Below are positions 25,416 through 33,931 of a stretch of 64,000 bases of DNA, in pieces. The translations under genes were made by a program, and so were the position numbers. This DNA is from JAGZEG01 sp963930185 (GTDB lineage: Bacteria > Actinomycetota > Coriobacteriia > Coriobacteriales > UMGS124), in NCBI GenBank assembly GCA_963930185.1, contig CAWVLT010000016.1, positions 1 to 64,000 on the forward strand. Reading direction: 5' to 3'. The notes under the pieces were generated by a model that was not told the DNA's origin, searched no databases, and saw only the letters and a program-made list of their open reading frames with translations. Position 1 is the first letter of the stretch; each line of letters starts with the position of its first letter.

Positions 25416-27011
25416 ATGGAGCTTGAGCGGATCGCCACGAACACATACGACTTCGAGACCATACGCACGGCAGGTCTTACGTATATAGACAAAACGAGGC
25501 TGCTTTGGCCCCTGATCAACGGCTCCATGGGCAACCAGTTCTTCCTTTCTCGACCCCGTCGCTTTGGCAAGTCGTTACTGCTGTCTACCATTCAGAAACT
25601 CTTCGAGGGAAGGCGTGAGCTGTTCGAGGGTCTCGCCATCGACTCCCTGCCTTGGGACTGGTCGCGGAAATGGCCGGTTCTCCGTCTGGACATGAGCCTA
25701 TGCGCAGGCGAGACGATAGGTGAGGTGGAGGGGCGCATCCTGGCCACCATGCGTTCGGAAGCAAGAAAGCTGGGCGTCCCCCTGCGCGATGAGGGTGACG
25801 TCACCGTCTGCCTGCAATCCCTCATTGAGGATGTGGCCTCGACCGATCAGGGGGGTCAGCTCGTTTTGCTCGTCGACGAGTACGACAAGCCTCTCACGCA
25901 ATGGCTAGGCTCTGAGGGCGTGCGTCCCTTCCAGTCCCTCCTCAAGTCATTCTACGGCGTCATCAAGAAAACCGAGTCCAAGCAGCGCTTCTGCCTCATG
26001 ACAGGCGTGTCTAAGTTTTCCAAGGTCTCTATCTTCTCCGACCTCAACAACCTGACCGACCTCACGATGAGCCCCTTCGCCACGACGCTTCTTGGCTACA
26101 CGCACGAGGAGGTGCGGGCGAACTTCCCCGCGCGCCTGGGCGCTCTCGCCCATGCCTTGGGCACCGACGTCGACGGGGCCTTTGGCAGGCTCATCTCCAT
26201 GTATGACGGCTACTGCTTTGACGAGCGCCTAGTGCGCGTCTTTAACCCCGTCTCACTGGGCAGCTCCCTGAGGGACCTCCAGCTGAAGTCGTATTGGTTC
26301 GAGACCGGAACGCCTGGCTGGCTCATGTCCTATGCCAAAAAGACCCCGATGGATCTCGACAACCTCCAAGTGGGCGAGGCAGATCTGGGCACCTTCGAGC
26401 CCGCAAGCCCCTCCATGCCCGCAGTTCTCTTGCAGACTGGCTACCTCACCATCAAAGACGTGTCTGGCCAGGCCATGGGCATGACGTACGACCTGGGTTT
26501 TCCCAACGGCGAGGTCTCGGCCGGCTTCAATCGCTGGTTGGCGAATGCCTATATGACCGCAGATACCGATGTCTCCCAGACAAGCGGCTGGGCCATCGCA
26601 TGTCGGCGCGCTTTGGGCACAGGCGACGTGAAGGGTTTCATGGAGGCCCTGGAATCCTTCTTCTCTGCCATTGGCTATGACCTCACTGATCGACTCTCCG
26701 AGCAAGCATACCAGTGCGTCGTTGTGGCCATCATGCGTTTCATCGGAATCTACTCGGCAGGCGAGGTCACGACTTCCCGCGGTCGCATCGATATCGTGCT
26801 ACGGGCACCCGGACACACCCTCGTTATTGAGATGAAGGTCGCCTCTGGCAAGCAGGCAGGTCAGGAAGCCGCACGGATGGCCCTTGCGCAGATACGAGAG
26901 AGAGATTATGCCGAGCCATACCGCAGCTCAGGCGATGAGGTTCACCTGCTTGGCATCGCCTTCGACTGTCTCACGCATAACGTGGGCGCCTGGGTGACCG
27001 AGAGGCTGTAA
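25416..27011 (+). CDS. AAA-ATPase-like protein with PD-(D/E)XK nuclease-like domain
   Basis: Protein of 531 residues of the AAA-ATPase_like/DUF1703 family, common in gut anaerobes. The N-terminal AAA-like domain has a degenerate P-loop in FLSRPRRFGKSLLLST (about 50-65), a Walker B in VLLVDEYDKPL and a conserved LMTGVSKFSKVSIFSDLNNL. The C-terminal domain (about 430-531) carries GRIDIVLRAPGHTLVIEMKV, the Asp...Glu-x-Lys signature of PD-(D/E)XK nucleases. Function is unproven; roles in defence or mobile elements are suspected. The start is ATG 25416: the site GGAGGGG (25403-25409) lies just upstream and inside the frame that begins at 25401. Confidence 0.88.
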   Translation: MELERIATNTYDFETIRTAGLTYIDKTRLLWPLINGSMGNQFFLSRPRRFGKSLLLSTIQKLFEGRRELFEGLAIDSLPWDWSRKWPVLRLDMSLCAGETIGEVEGRILATMRSEARKLGVPLRDEGDVTVCLQSLIEDVASTDQGGQLVLLVDEYDKPLTQWLGSEGVRPFQSLLKSFYGVIKKTESKQRFCLMTGVSKFSKVSIFSDLNNLTDLTMSPFATTLLGYTHEEVRANFPARLGALAHALGTDVDGAFGRLISMYDGYCFDERLVRVFNPVSLGSSLRDLQLKSYWFETGTPGWLMSYAKKTPMDLDNLQVGEADLGTFEPASPSMPAVLLQTGYLTIKDVSGQAMGMTYDLGFPNGEVSAGFNRWLANAYMTADTDVSQTSGWAIACRRALGTGDVKGFMEALESFFSAIGYDLTDRLSEQAYQCVVVAIMRFIGIYSAGEVTTSRGRIDIVLRAPGHTLVIEMKVASGKQAGQEAARMALAQIRERDYAEPYRSSGDEVHLLGIAFDCLTHNVGAWVTERL

Positions 27012-27044
27012 AGCGTCGGGCAGAGAGCGTCGGGCAGGCTGCCG

Positions 27045-27908
27045 CTACATCCCATGCTGCGAGAGCCACGAGCTCAGCTTCGTCACCGGATGCGTCATCG
27101 GGCCGGTCGTCGGCCGAGCCGCCTGGGCGTCAGTCCCACCTGACAGGTCACCGGCCGACGCCTGCGCGCCGGCGGCCGCGCCCCCCTCGACCGTGCCGTC
27201 TCGCCCCTCTGCCGCGCGGGCCTTGCCGGCGGCGAGCTCGGGATCCTCGCGGTACCTGTCCATCATAGCACCCTGCAGCTCCTGGGCCGAGGGCGGCGTC
27301 CATGATACCGCGTTGGCACCCGCCTCTATGGTCGCTAGGATCGAGGCGGGGTTGCGCCCGCCCGTTGCCACGACGGGCAGCGTGGGATACTCCTCGCGCA
27401 GCGCGCGGATGACCTCGGGGGTCTGCTTGGCGGCGGCCACGTTGATGATGCTGGCGCCCGCCTCGACCTTTGCCCGGGCGACGTCGTCCCACTGCGTGAT
27501 GGTCGCCATGACGGGCACGTCGATCACCGCGGCGGTGTGCTGCACCGTCTCAACGGTGGCCGGCGTGTTGAGCACCACGCCCATGGCGCCCTGCATCTCG
27601 GCGAACATCGCCAGCTCCAGCACGCGCTGGCCCGTGGTGGTGCCGCCGCCCACGCCAACGAACACCGGCGCCTTGGCGACGGAGAGGATGGCCTGCGTGA
27701 TCATGGGATGCCCCGTGAAGGGATAGACCGCCAGGATGGCGTCGGCGTTGGTGTTGTGGATCACCGCGACGTCGGTCGAGTAGGCAAACGAGCGTATGCG
27801 ATGCCCGCGCACCATGATGCCCGTGCATCCTTCGATCTCCATGGGAACGCGAGCCGCCGATGAGCTTAGCCTGCCTTCGATGGGCATGGGTTCAATCGCA
27901 GTGCTCAT
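27045..27908 (-). CDS. TIM-barrel protein (NanE/aldolase-like fold), function unknown
   Basis: Predicted cytoplasmic TIM barrel of 287 residues. Typical strands are VFVGVGGGTTTGQRV, MGVVLNTPATVETV, VPVMATITQWDD, ASIINVAAAKQTPEVIRAL, LPVVATGGRNPASI and NAVSWTPPSAQELQG. The last three resemble the phosphate-binding end of N-acetylmannosamine-6-phosphate epimerases and KDPG aldolases, but the catalytic Lys/Glu pattern was not identified. The last 60 residues are Ala/Gly-rich and disordered. Its ATG overlaps the stop of the upstream MarR gene (ATGA), and GAGGAGG precedes it, so the two form a coupled operon. It probably acts on a compound sensed by the MarR protein. Confidence 0.75.
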   Translation of the reverse strand: MSTAIEPMPIEGRLSSSAARVPMEIEGCTGIMVRGHRIRSFAYSTDVAVIHNTNADAILAVYPFTGHPMITQAILSVAKAPVFVGVGGGTTTGQRVLELAMFAEMQGAMGVVLNTPATVETVQHTAAVIDVPVMATITQWDDVARAKVEAGASIINVAAAKQTPEVIRALREEYPTLPVVATGGRNPASILATIEAGANAVSWTPPSAQELQGAMMDRYREDPELAAGKARAAEGRDGTVEGGAAAGAQASAGDLSGGTDAQAARPTTGPMTHPVTKLSSWLSQHGM

Positions 27909-28432
27909 GACGACCTCCTCTTGGTCTCGGGTGCCCGGGTAACAGCCAGTGCGTCCTGGTCAAAGGTTGGGGCGTTAGAATTCCCCGATTCGCACGACGA
28001 GAGACATCGCACGAGCTTCTTCATAATACGCACGAGCTCGGCCGCGTCCTCATGCCCAAGCGCCCTGAGCGTTCGGGCAAATCGCTCCTTGACAGCGCGA
28101 CGATGCCGCAGGATAAACGCGCTTCCCTCCTCGGTCAGCTCGACCACGGTCTGCCGCGCGTCCTGCCGGTCGATGCGCCTGGTGAGAAGCCCGCGGCGCT
28201 CCAGCCCCTTGAGGATGGTCGCCACCCGCGCACTCGTCACTCCCATGCGCAGACTGATGTCCTTGGGGTGACAGGGCCGGGACTCGCGCGCCTGGCGCTG
28301 CAGGTAGTCGAGGACAAAGACCTCGCCGCCCAGATCGCGCGTCTCCTGGTGGTCGACGCCCAGGCGGATCTGGTCAGACCGCGCGTCCATGAGCTCGAGG
28401 GCGAGCTTGCCGTATAGGTCAGCCTCTTCCAT
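27905..28432 (-). CDS. MarR-family transcriptional regulator
   Basis: Regulator of 175 residues. The MarR winged helix (about 40-115) reads HPKDISLRMGVTSARVATIL, GLERRGLLTRRIDRQDARQT and VVELTEEG, with the wing Asp-x-Arg. A disordered C-terminal tail follows. Such proteins usually repress their own operon until a phenolic or other lipophilic ligand binds. The downstream TIM-barrel gene overlaps by four bases. The start ATG 28432 has GAGGAGGGG upstream. Upstream are 25-bp direct repeats (28501-28554) and a short palindrome (28615-28627) that could be operators. Confidence 0.9.
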   Translation of the reverse strand: MEEADLYGKLALELMDARSDQIRLGVDHQETRDLGGEVFVLDYLQRQARESRPCHPKDISLRMGVTSARVATILKGLERRGLLTRRIDRQDARQTVVELTEEGSAFILRHRRAVKERFARTLRALGHEDAAELVRIMKKLVRCLSSCESGNSNAPTFDQDALAVTRAPETKRRSS

Positions 28433-28500
28433 GGCCCCTCCTCTCGCCGGTCGTCTTTCCCGCACCTGCACGCGCTATGTCGCCGCAGTTGCCAGTGTCG

Positions 28501-28554
28501 CGCATGCCAGCAACACACTTGTCAGTATGCGCATGCCAGCAACACGCTTGTCAG
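28501..28554. repeat. Two 25-bp direct repeats in the marR leader
   Basis: CGCATGCCAGCAACACACTT plus GTCAG at 28501-28525 recurs with one change at 28530-28554 (29-base period). Shorter relatives (CGCACACGTCAG, CGCATGTCAG) continue to about 28600. They are 69-170 bases upstream of the marR start codon. Confidence 0.6.
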
Positions 28555-28614
28555 CGCCGCACACGTCAGCGCATCCGCGCATGTCAGCGCAATGTCAACG
28601 CATATACTAATACC

Positions 28615-28627
28615 ATTAGCAGCTAAT
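28615..28627. promoter_or_regulatory. Palindrome ATTAGC-A-GCTAAT upstream of marR
   Basis: Inverted repeat with 6-bp arms in the only AT-rich part of the marR upstream region, followed by a further half-site GTTAGCATTTAGC. It is typical in size and position for a MarR operator, but it lies about 185 bases from the start codon. Confidence 0.4.
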
Positions 28628-28686
28628 AGTGTTAGCATTTAGCAATCTCTCGGAATTGCCCACGCAAAAGCACCCCAAAACGAGGA

Positions 28687-28722
28687 GGGCGGGTTCGCCT
28701 CGACCCACGCGCGAACCCGCCC
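28687..28722 (-). terminator. Terminator of the ABC transporter operon
   Basis: A perfect 12-bp stem (GGGCGGGTTCGC at 28687-28698 with its complement at 28711-28722). On the minus strand it is followed by TCCTCGTTTTGG. It is 31 bases after the permease stop. Confidence 0.75.
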
Positions 28723-28752
28723 GTTCCTCCCGTCAATCCTCAGCGGCCAACC

Positions 28753-30909
28753 CTATTCCCTGCGCAGGCCATGCTGCAGAGAGCTGCGCACCACGCCGCG
28801 CGAGACGCGGTATGTCACGAGCAGGTAGCCACCGTACACGATCACGAACATCAGGGCGCACAGGGCGGCGGGCGTGGTGATGTCGAGCCTGCCGAACAGC
28901 GCGACCACGTCGGACACCACCTTCAGGGCAACCAAGGAGTGGGCAAGGCCCACGGCGAGGGGCACCAGGAAGTAGATGAGCGTCTGACGCAGCAGGCTGC
29001 GATAGATGAGCCGCTCGGGGCATCCCAGCTCGCTGAGCAGCCGGTAGCGACCGGTCGCGTCGCTCGTGCCAGAGAGCTGCTGGATCGCCAGAATCGCCGC
29101 GCAGGCGATGACCAGCACAAACCCGATGTACATGGCCAGGTAGCTCACCAGGCCGGTCATGCTGTTTGCCGAGGCATAGCTCTCCTGCGCCGTTATGACC
29201 TGGCTGAGGACGCCCACCTCGACCCCGTCCTGGACGAGAGCCGGCCCCTCCATGTAGCTTATGCTCACATCAGACAGAAACTCCTCGCCCCGTCCGTCGT
29301 CAGCCGGCGCGTCGAGGTATATGTTGAGGTAGCTCCCGTACACCTGGCCCTGCTCGGCGATGTCGTCAGGCACCACCATTGAGCCTGCGTTCATGCCCAT
29401 GGGACTGTTCAGGATCACCGCGGTGGCGTCGGTGACCACGTCCCCTGCCGGGTGCAGCGTGCGTCCCGCCACCTCGAACGATGCCCCCGCGTCGACGACG
29501 TCCTGGTAGAAGTCCGACATGCTCGCACCCATGTCGGTAGTGATGAGGTAGCCGTCCTCGCCCAGGTCGACCGGGTCCAGCCCGTTGATCGCGCGCAGGG
29601 CGTTGTAGTCGCTCTCAGCGATGAGGTCCATGTTGGTGTCGCTATTGCCGGCGCCGCTCATGTCGGCCGGCAACGACACGCCACCCGCCTCGCCCATGGC
29701 CGCCAGGCTCAAGGCGCCCGGTTCGGTGATCTCGTCCGAATCGTAGAGGTCGACCTGAGCGTACGCGCTGGACACCTCGTCGACGTCCGCCCCCTCCTCA
29801 CGCAGGGTCTGCGCCAGGTCAACCGGCCCGCTCGCCAGCCCCATACCCGCGGCATCCTGCTCGCTGAGCTGCGCCAGACCGCGCTGCGAGTAATATACCG
29901 CCCCGACGGAGACGTCATAGGGCGAGTGCTGCTCGATGGTACCCATCAGCGTGGAGCAGATGCTCATGCCACCCGTGACCGAGGTGATGGCCAGAAACAG
30001 GATCATCGCGATCACGGCCATGGAGATGGACGTCGTGTTGATCTTGGCGTTGAGCTCGCGCATCATGAACATGTTGAGATCGCGGTACCATACGCCGCGC
30101 ATGCGCTGCGCCACGCGCACCGCAAAGCCCGACAGCGCATAGAAGAACAGCAACGTGCCCACCACGACCATGACCGTGGTGATGAGAAAGCGCGTGCCCG
30201 CCTCCTCGCTCACGTCGGTCACGGGCAGGCCGTCGTGCAGCAGGCGCCAGTACGCCGCGCCGATGAGGACGCAGCCGACGACGAACAGGATCACGGTGGG
30301 CGGCAGGCTGCGCACCTTGATGCTCTCGCCCACGCGCTCGGCATGCAGCAGGTCAACGAGCCGGGCACTGCGCAGCGTGTACTGGTTGAGCGCCAGCATG
30401 AGCAGGGAGATGCAGACGAAGCATCCCAGCGTGAAGAGAAACGCCCCCGTCGAGAACGTGAACTTGAAGTACGTGACGTGATCCTGGAACAACGCAGCCG
30501 TCACGAACACCAGCAGCTGCGAGAGCACCACGCCCACTAGGATGCCCACCACGAACGACGCAGCCGAGGCAAAGAGCGTCTCGAGCGTGAGAACGCGCGA
30601 GACCTGCCCCGGGCGCATGCCCAGCACCTGGTAGAGTCCCAGCTCGCGCTTGCGGCGCTTCACTAGGTAGTTGTTGGCGTACACCATGAGGAAGCCCATG
30701 ATGACGGCAAGGAACACCGTCACGCCGGTCAGGACGTTAGCCAGCGCGCGCACCACGTCGCGCGTGCTCTCGGTAGAGAGAAAGTCCGCCTGACCCGAGA
30801 TGGTGTTGAACGCGTAGAACACCGCCACGCCCAGCGCGAGCGTGACGAAGTACACGGCGAAGTCGCGCAGGCTCTTGCGGACGTTGCCAAGTGCGAGCTT
30901 ACAGAGCAT
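28753..30909 (-). CDS. FtsX/MacB-type ABC permease (BceB-like)
   Basis: Membrane protein of 718 residues with the BceB layout: one N-terminal helix (AVYFVTLALGVAVFYAFN), a group of three (about 55-180), further helices (about 210-330), a large extracytoplasmic domain (about 340-595) and three C-terminal helices with the FtsX fold. It would act with the ATPase encoded upstream in resistance to, or sensing of, cell-envelope peptides. The start was placed at ATG 30909 (MLCKLALGNVRKS, the conserved cytoplasmic start of this family), overlapping the ATPase gene by 11 bases. A TTG at 30927 is possible but less conserved. Confidence 0.9.
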   Translation of the reverse strand: MLCKLALGNVRKSLRDFAVYFVTLALGVAVFYAFNTISGQADFLSTESTRDVVRALANVLTGVTVFLAVIMGFLMVYANNYLVKRRKRELGLYQVLGMRPGQVSRVLTLETLFASAASFVVGILVGVVLSQLLVFVTAALFQDHVTYFKFTFSTGAFLFTLGCFVCISLLMLALNQYTLRSARLVDLLHAERVGESIKVRSLPPTVILFVVGCVLIGAAYWRLLHDGLPVTDVSEEAGTRFLITTVMVVVGTLLFFYALSGFAVRVAQRMRGVWYRDLNMFMMRELNAKINTTSISMAVIAMILFLAITSVTGGMSICSTLMGTIEQHSPYDVSVGAVYYSQRGLAQLSEQDAAGMGLASGPVDLAQTLREEGADVDEVSSAYAQVDLYDSDEITEPGALSLAAMGEAGGVSLPADMSGAGNSDTNMDLIAESDYNALRAINGLDPVDLGEDGYLITTDMGASMSDFYQDVVDAGASFEVAGRTLHPAGDVVTDATAVILNSPMGMNAGSMVVPDDIAEQGQVYGSYLNIYLDAPADDGRGEEFLSDVSISYMEGPALVQDGVEVGVLSQVITAQESYASANSMTGLVSYLAMYIGFVLVIACAAILAIQQLSGTSDATGRYRLLSELGCPERLIYRSLLRQTLIYFLVPLAVGLAHSLVALKVVSDVVALFGRLDITTPAALCALMFVIVYGGYLLVTYRVSRGVVRSSLQHGLRRE

Positions 30910-31666
30910 CGGCGCCGTCACCGCCAATCATGGCCACGACCTCCATGATGCGGTCGAAGAACTGCCTGCGCGTGGCATCGCCGCGCACCACCTCGGTGAA
31001 TACGCGCCCGTCGCGAATGAACACCACCCGTCGGCAGTAGCTCGCCGCGAACGAGTCGTGCGTGACCATGACGATGGTGGCGCCCAGCCGCTCGTTGAGC
31101 ATGTCGAAGCACTCGAGCATGAGCTTGGCGTTCTTGGAGTCAAGGGCGCCGGTGGGTTCGTCTGCCAACACGAGCTTTGGGTCGGTCACGATAGCGCGGG
31201 CCGCCGCGACGCGCTGGGCCTGGCCACCCGAAAGCTGGTAGGGATACTTCTCGAGCACCTGGGAGATTCCGAGCGTGGCGGCGATCTTGTCGACGCGCTC
31301 TCCGATCTGGCGTGCGGGCACGCGACTGATCGAGAGCGGCAGCGAGATGTTCTCGCGCGCGGTCAGCGTATCGAGCAGGTTTGCGTCTTGGAACACGAAG
31401 CCCAGCTGCTCGCGACGAAAGTCAGCCGCCGCCCGCATGCCCATGCGAGCCACGTCGGTCCCGTTGATGCGGATCTGCCCGCTCGTGGGGCGGTCGATAG
31501 TGGATATGCAGTTGAGCAGCGTGGACTTACCCGACCCAGACGGTCCCATGATGCCCAGGTAGTCCCCCTGCTCGACGGCAAGCGACACCCCGTCGAGCGC
31601 GCGGGTGGTGTTTCCCCTGCCCCCGTACACCTTCTCAATGTTCACGACCTCAAGAACCGCCGCCAT
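30899..31666 (-). CDS. ABC transporter ATPase (BceA/MacB-like)
   Basis: ATPase of 255 residues with every functional motif: Walker A GIMGPSGSGKSTLLN, Q-loop GFVFQDANLLD, signature YQLSGGQAQRVAAARAI, Walker B KLVLADEPTGALDS and H-loop VMVTHDSFAA. This sequence type belongs to the MacB/BceA/LolD group that powers FtsX-type permeases, and the cognate permease overlaps it downstream. ATG 31666 has GAGGAG 6 bases upstream. A BceRS-like two-component system lies about 2.3 kb upstream, separated by an inserted-looking region. Confidence 0.95.
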   Translation of the reverse strand: MAAVLEVVNIEKVYGGRGNTTRALDGVSLAVEQGDYLGIMGPSGSGKSTLLNCISTIDRPTSGQIRINGTDVARMGMRAAADFRREQLGFVFQDANLLDTLTARENISLPLSISRVPARQIGERVDKIAATLGISQVLEKYPYQLSGGQAQRVAAARAIVTDPKLVLADEPTGALDSKNAKLMLECFDMLNERLGATIVMVTHDSFAASYCRRVVFIRDGRVFTEVVRGDATRRQFFDRIMEVVAMIGGDGADAL

Positions 31667-31932
31667 CCGCAACTCCTCTCGTCTCCTGTCGGGCCGCAGG
31701 CAGCGTCGTCCCGCTGCCGAGCCAGCCCTCGACCCAAATTCTCACACATTCAGGATGAGGCTTTTGGCGAGACACGACCATCGATTGCGCTTGCATCTGC
31801 CTTGCGTTCGTGTAAGGAAGCGCGTTGGCGAAAGGCAGTCGCCACAGGCAGGTTGTCAACAGGTTGAGACTGCCGCTAAACCACAGGGATGTTATTGAAG
31901 AAGCAGCGAAGCTGCGTCGCAAAGGGCACCCG

Positions 31933-31978
31933 TGCGCAACAATGCCCTTCGGACGGCAAAAAATGCCGAGGTTGTACG
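31933..31978 (+). repeat. 46-nt dispersed repeat, copy 2
   Basis: Same fixed length and blocks as the copy at 6119: TGCGC, GGCAAAAAATGCC with inverted ends, AGGTTGTACG. Confidence 0.6.
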
Positions 31979-32123
31979 GCCATGCTTCAACCCAAGTGCT
32001 CCCAAGTCGCGGACTCACCTTAGGTATACCTGTTATCGAAATCAAAATAGCAGGTCAGGCACTCAAGACGAAAGCAGCGCGTCTCTCGTCCCACTTTGTA
32101 GGCGCACATGATCATATCCAGAT

Positions 32124-32169
32124 CATACAACCTCCAGGAAAAATGCCAGTCAGAAGCTCAAACCGCGCA
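32124..32169 (-). repeat. 46-nt dispersed repeat, copy 4 (inverted)
   Basis: Read on the minus strand it has TGCGC, GGCATTTTTCC and AGGTTGTATG at the same positions as the other copies. It lies 58 bases beyond the stop of the DUF559-like gene and is inverted relative to the copy at 33580. Confidence 0.55.
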
Positions 32170-32226
32170 ATTCATGTCATGCACCCCGCAAACACTCGAG
32201 CAACTCATGTGCCACAAAAGCGCAGC

Positions 32227-33355
32227 CTATATCTCCCGCCGAAGGAGCAGCTGGTGCAGGCATCGGCGTTGCTCGACAGTTGCCTCGATATTTCGACGCA
32301 AGCGCTTGCCGAGCAGCCTGGCAATCAGGCGAGCAAGTGCGTCCATACTCCTCAGGCTTCTGATCTGCTGCCAAGTAACAGTAATCACGTCGATCCCGAG
32401 CTCTTTAAGCGCACCCCTGCGTGCCGAATCGTCAGCAATGCGGTCGGGGCCCGTGTGGCATAGATCGCTGTCATACTCAACGTCAAGTCCAACATCAGGC
32501 CAATACAGATCGCAGACGTAATACTCTTTTCCCGCTATCGAATCACGGGGCATATTTTGGCCCACGTGATAATTCATAACGGGCAATGGCAGGCCGTAGC
32601 CACCCAGTGAGCAAGGTAGGCAAAGCAGCATGACGAGCGCCGTCTCCATCGGAGATGCCGAACCTGGAACCACGTACTTCAATGCCCTCAGGGCGCGATC
32701 TCGCCCATAAAATCCACGTGCAAGCTCCGCATACCGACGCAACCTACCAATGCTGACAAGCGGCGGTCGTTGGCAGAATGTTGGGATATGCCTCTCCCGC
32801 AGCCATCCCATGATATTTGGCCAGATGGCAGAACCGGCTCGCACTTCACTCCATGGCCATCCTTCTCCATCGTCTGCGGTAGATGTAGCAAGCCAATACA
32901 GCCCCCAGGCACATCCTCTATTCATGAGCGAATACGAACCGGTCAGCTCATAAGCCAAACGCACAAGCTCGGTTACCTCATAGTTTTTTGCACATCTGCA
33001 TAAAGCAGAGCTCCGGAGCACTAACGAACACCCCGTCACCAATGTCAATGAACGACCGTTCGGGCAGCGGGCGACTCCAGACATGGCAATGAAGAAGAGA
33101 TGAGTTCCGTCTCTCAGCGGGGTCATCGACAAGGACGTCAATAGGCACGACGAGGCCCCTGAGCTTGCCTTCAAGCAGCGTTTCCAACCGCCTCCCACAT
33201 ACAGAACCACCGCCACCGGGCTTGAGCCTGCGCACGTGCATATCTGCGGGAAACTCCGGGAGCAGCCGGCTGTCCGCCACCCCACGCCATCCGAGAGCGC
33301 GTAAATATTCCAATGCTGTATCGTGGCTGAGAAGCACTCTTTGTTTCGTATCCAT
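32227..33355 (-). pseudogene. AbiEi/DUF559-like protein gene with frameshift in an A6 run
   Basis: With one base removed from the A6 run of the coding strand (plus-strand T6 at 32984-32989), residues 1-122 (start 33355, MDTKQRVLLSHDTALEYLRA) join the rest, for about 375 residues. As it stands, translation ends at a TGA right after the run. The C-terminal domain (YYVCDLYWPDVGLDVEYDSD, then HTGPDRIADDSARRGALKEL and GIDVITVT) matches the DUF559/Vsr-like endonuclease fold with its Asp and Glu. The N-terminal part is similar in style to AbiEi antitoxin-like proteins of Coriobacteriia. The gene is flanked by inverted 46-nt repeats. It may be a broken defence or mobile gene, or a sequencing error. 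Confidence 0.7.
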
Positions 33356-33931
33356 GGCAATAATCTACTGCCGCCTGAAGACTGCGCTCCATGAAGGCCC
33401 TGTGGAATCCCAGATCCTCTGTCACCCGACAGACAAGCTGTCAGATCAGCTGCCAACCTGACAAAAAACTTGTCAGACAACCTGCCCCATTTCCTCAGCC
33501 CAATCGCTGACCCTATCAACGAGACAGGAAACATCGAGGCACATCTCATCAGGGTTCAAACCAGTTCCAAAAGGATCCCTGCGCAAAAATTCTGCTGTGT
33601 TGGCATAAAAAGCCGAGGTTGTACGAACGGAAGATTCGCACGCATCGTAACGAAAGAAACCCGGCAAGCATGTTATGCAATCAAAACGATAACCTCGTTA
33701 TCCATAACACAAAACCCCAGCTCAAGAGCATGGGAGCTCTTGAGGTAACGAAAAAGTGGCGCCGGGACTTCACACTGGAAAGCCCACGCTTAACCACCTT
33801 GCCCAGCAGATCGTGCAACCTAAGGATTTCTTGCCATAAAAAACGCCTTCGACACGCACTGAATCACCACACAGAGCCTTCGCACTCAATCAACGCTCCA
33901 TTGTCATACACTTCGGCCATGTAGACGCATC
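33356..33931. other. Upstream region of the DUF559-like gene with operator-like repeats
   Basis: This 576-base stretch of lower GC content holds no supported gene. Bases 33428-33480 carry several overlapping inverted repeats, clearest TGACAA-N5-TTGTCA at 33459-33475, which may control the gene starting at 33355. A 46-nt repeat lies at 33580-33625. Confidence 0.5.
33580..33625 (+). repeat. 46-nt dispersed repeat, copy 3
   Basis: Blocks TGCGC, GGCATAAAAAGCC and AGGTTGTACG at the same spacing as the other copies. With the minus-strand copy at 32124 it flanks the DUF559-like gene as inverted repeats, with the AGGTTGTA ends pointing outward. Confidence 0.6.

Larger units (their letters stand above)
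28433..28752. other. Control region of the marR operon plus terminator of the ABC permease gene
   Basis: No gene was recognised in 320 bases. From left to right it holds the marR leader with tandem CGCATG/GTCAG repeats, an AT-rich stretch with an inverted repeat at 28605-28640, and the minus-strand terminator at 28687-28722. Confidence 0.55.
31667..32226. other. Non-coding region with two 46-nt repeats
   Basis: No gene was recognised in 560 bases, and the GC content is below that of the flanks. It holds repeat copies at 31933-31978 (plus) and 32124-32169 (minus), and an inverted repeat around 32026-32055 (ACCTG/CAGGT arms). The promoter of the ABC operon should be near 31680-31760. Confidence 0.5.

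Noticed and set aside
28501..28600. Short regular repeats as a CRISPR array
   Set aside because: Only two clear copies with a 4-base gap, not spacers of 25-40 bases; no cas genes nearby.
32984..32989. Programmed frameshifting at the A6 run of the DUF559-like gene
   Set aside because: The change needed is +1, whereas A-rich slippery sites promote -1 slippage; the heptamer is also not in the right frame. A mutation or sequencing error is simpler.
33545..33575. tRNA-like GGTTCAAACC segment
   Set aside because: No cloverleaf arms or acceptor stem can be formed around it.
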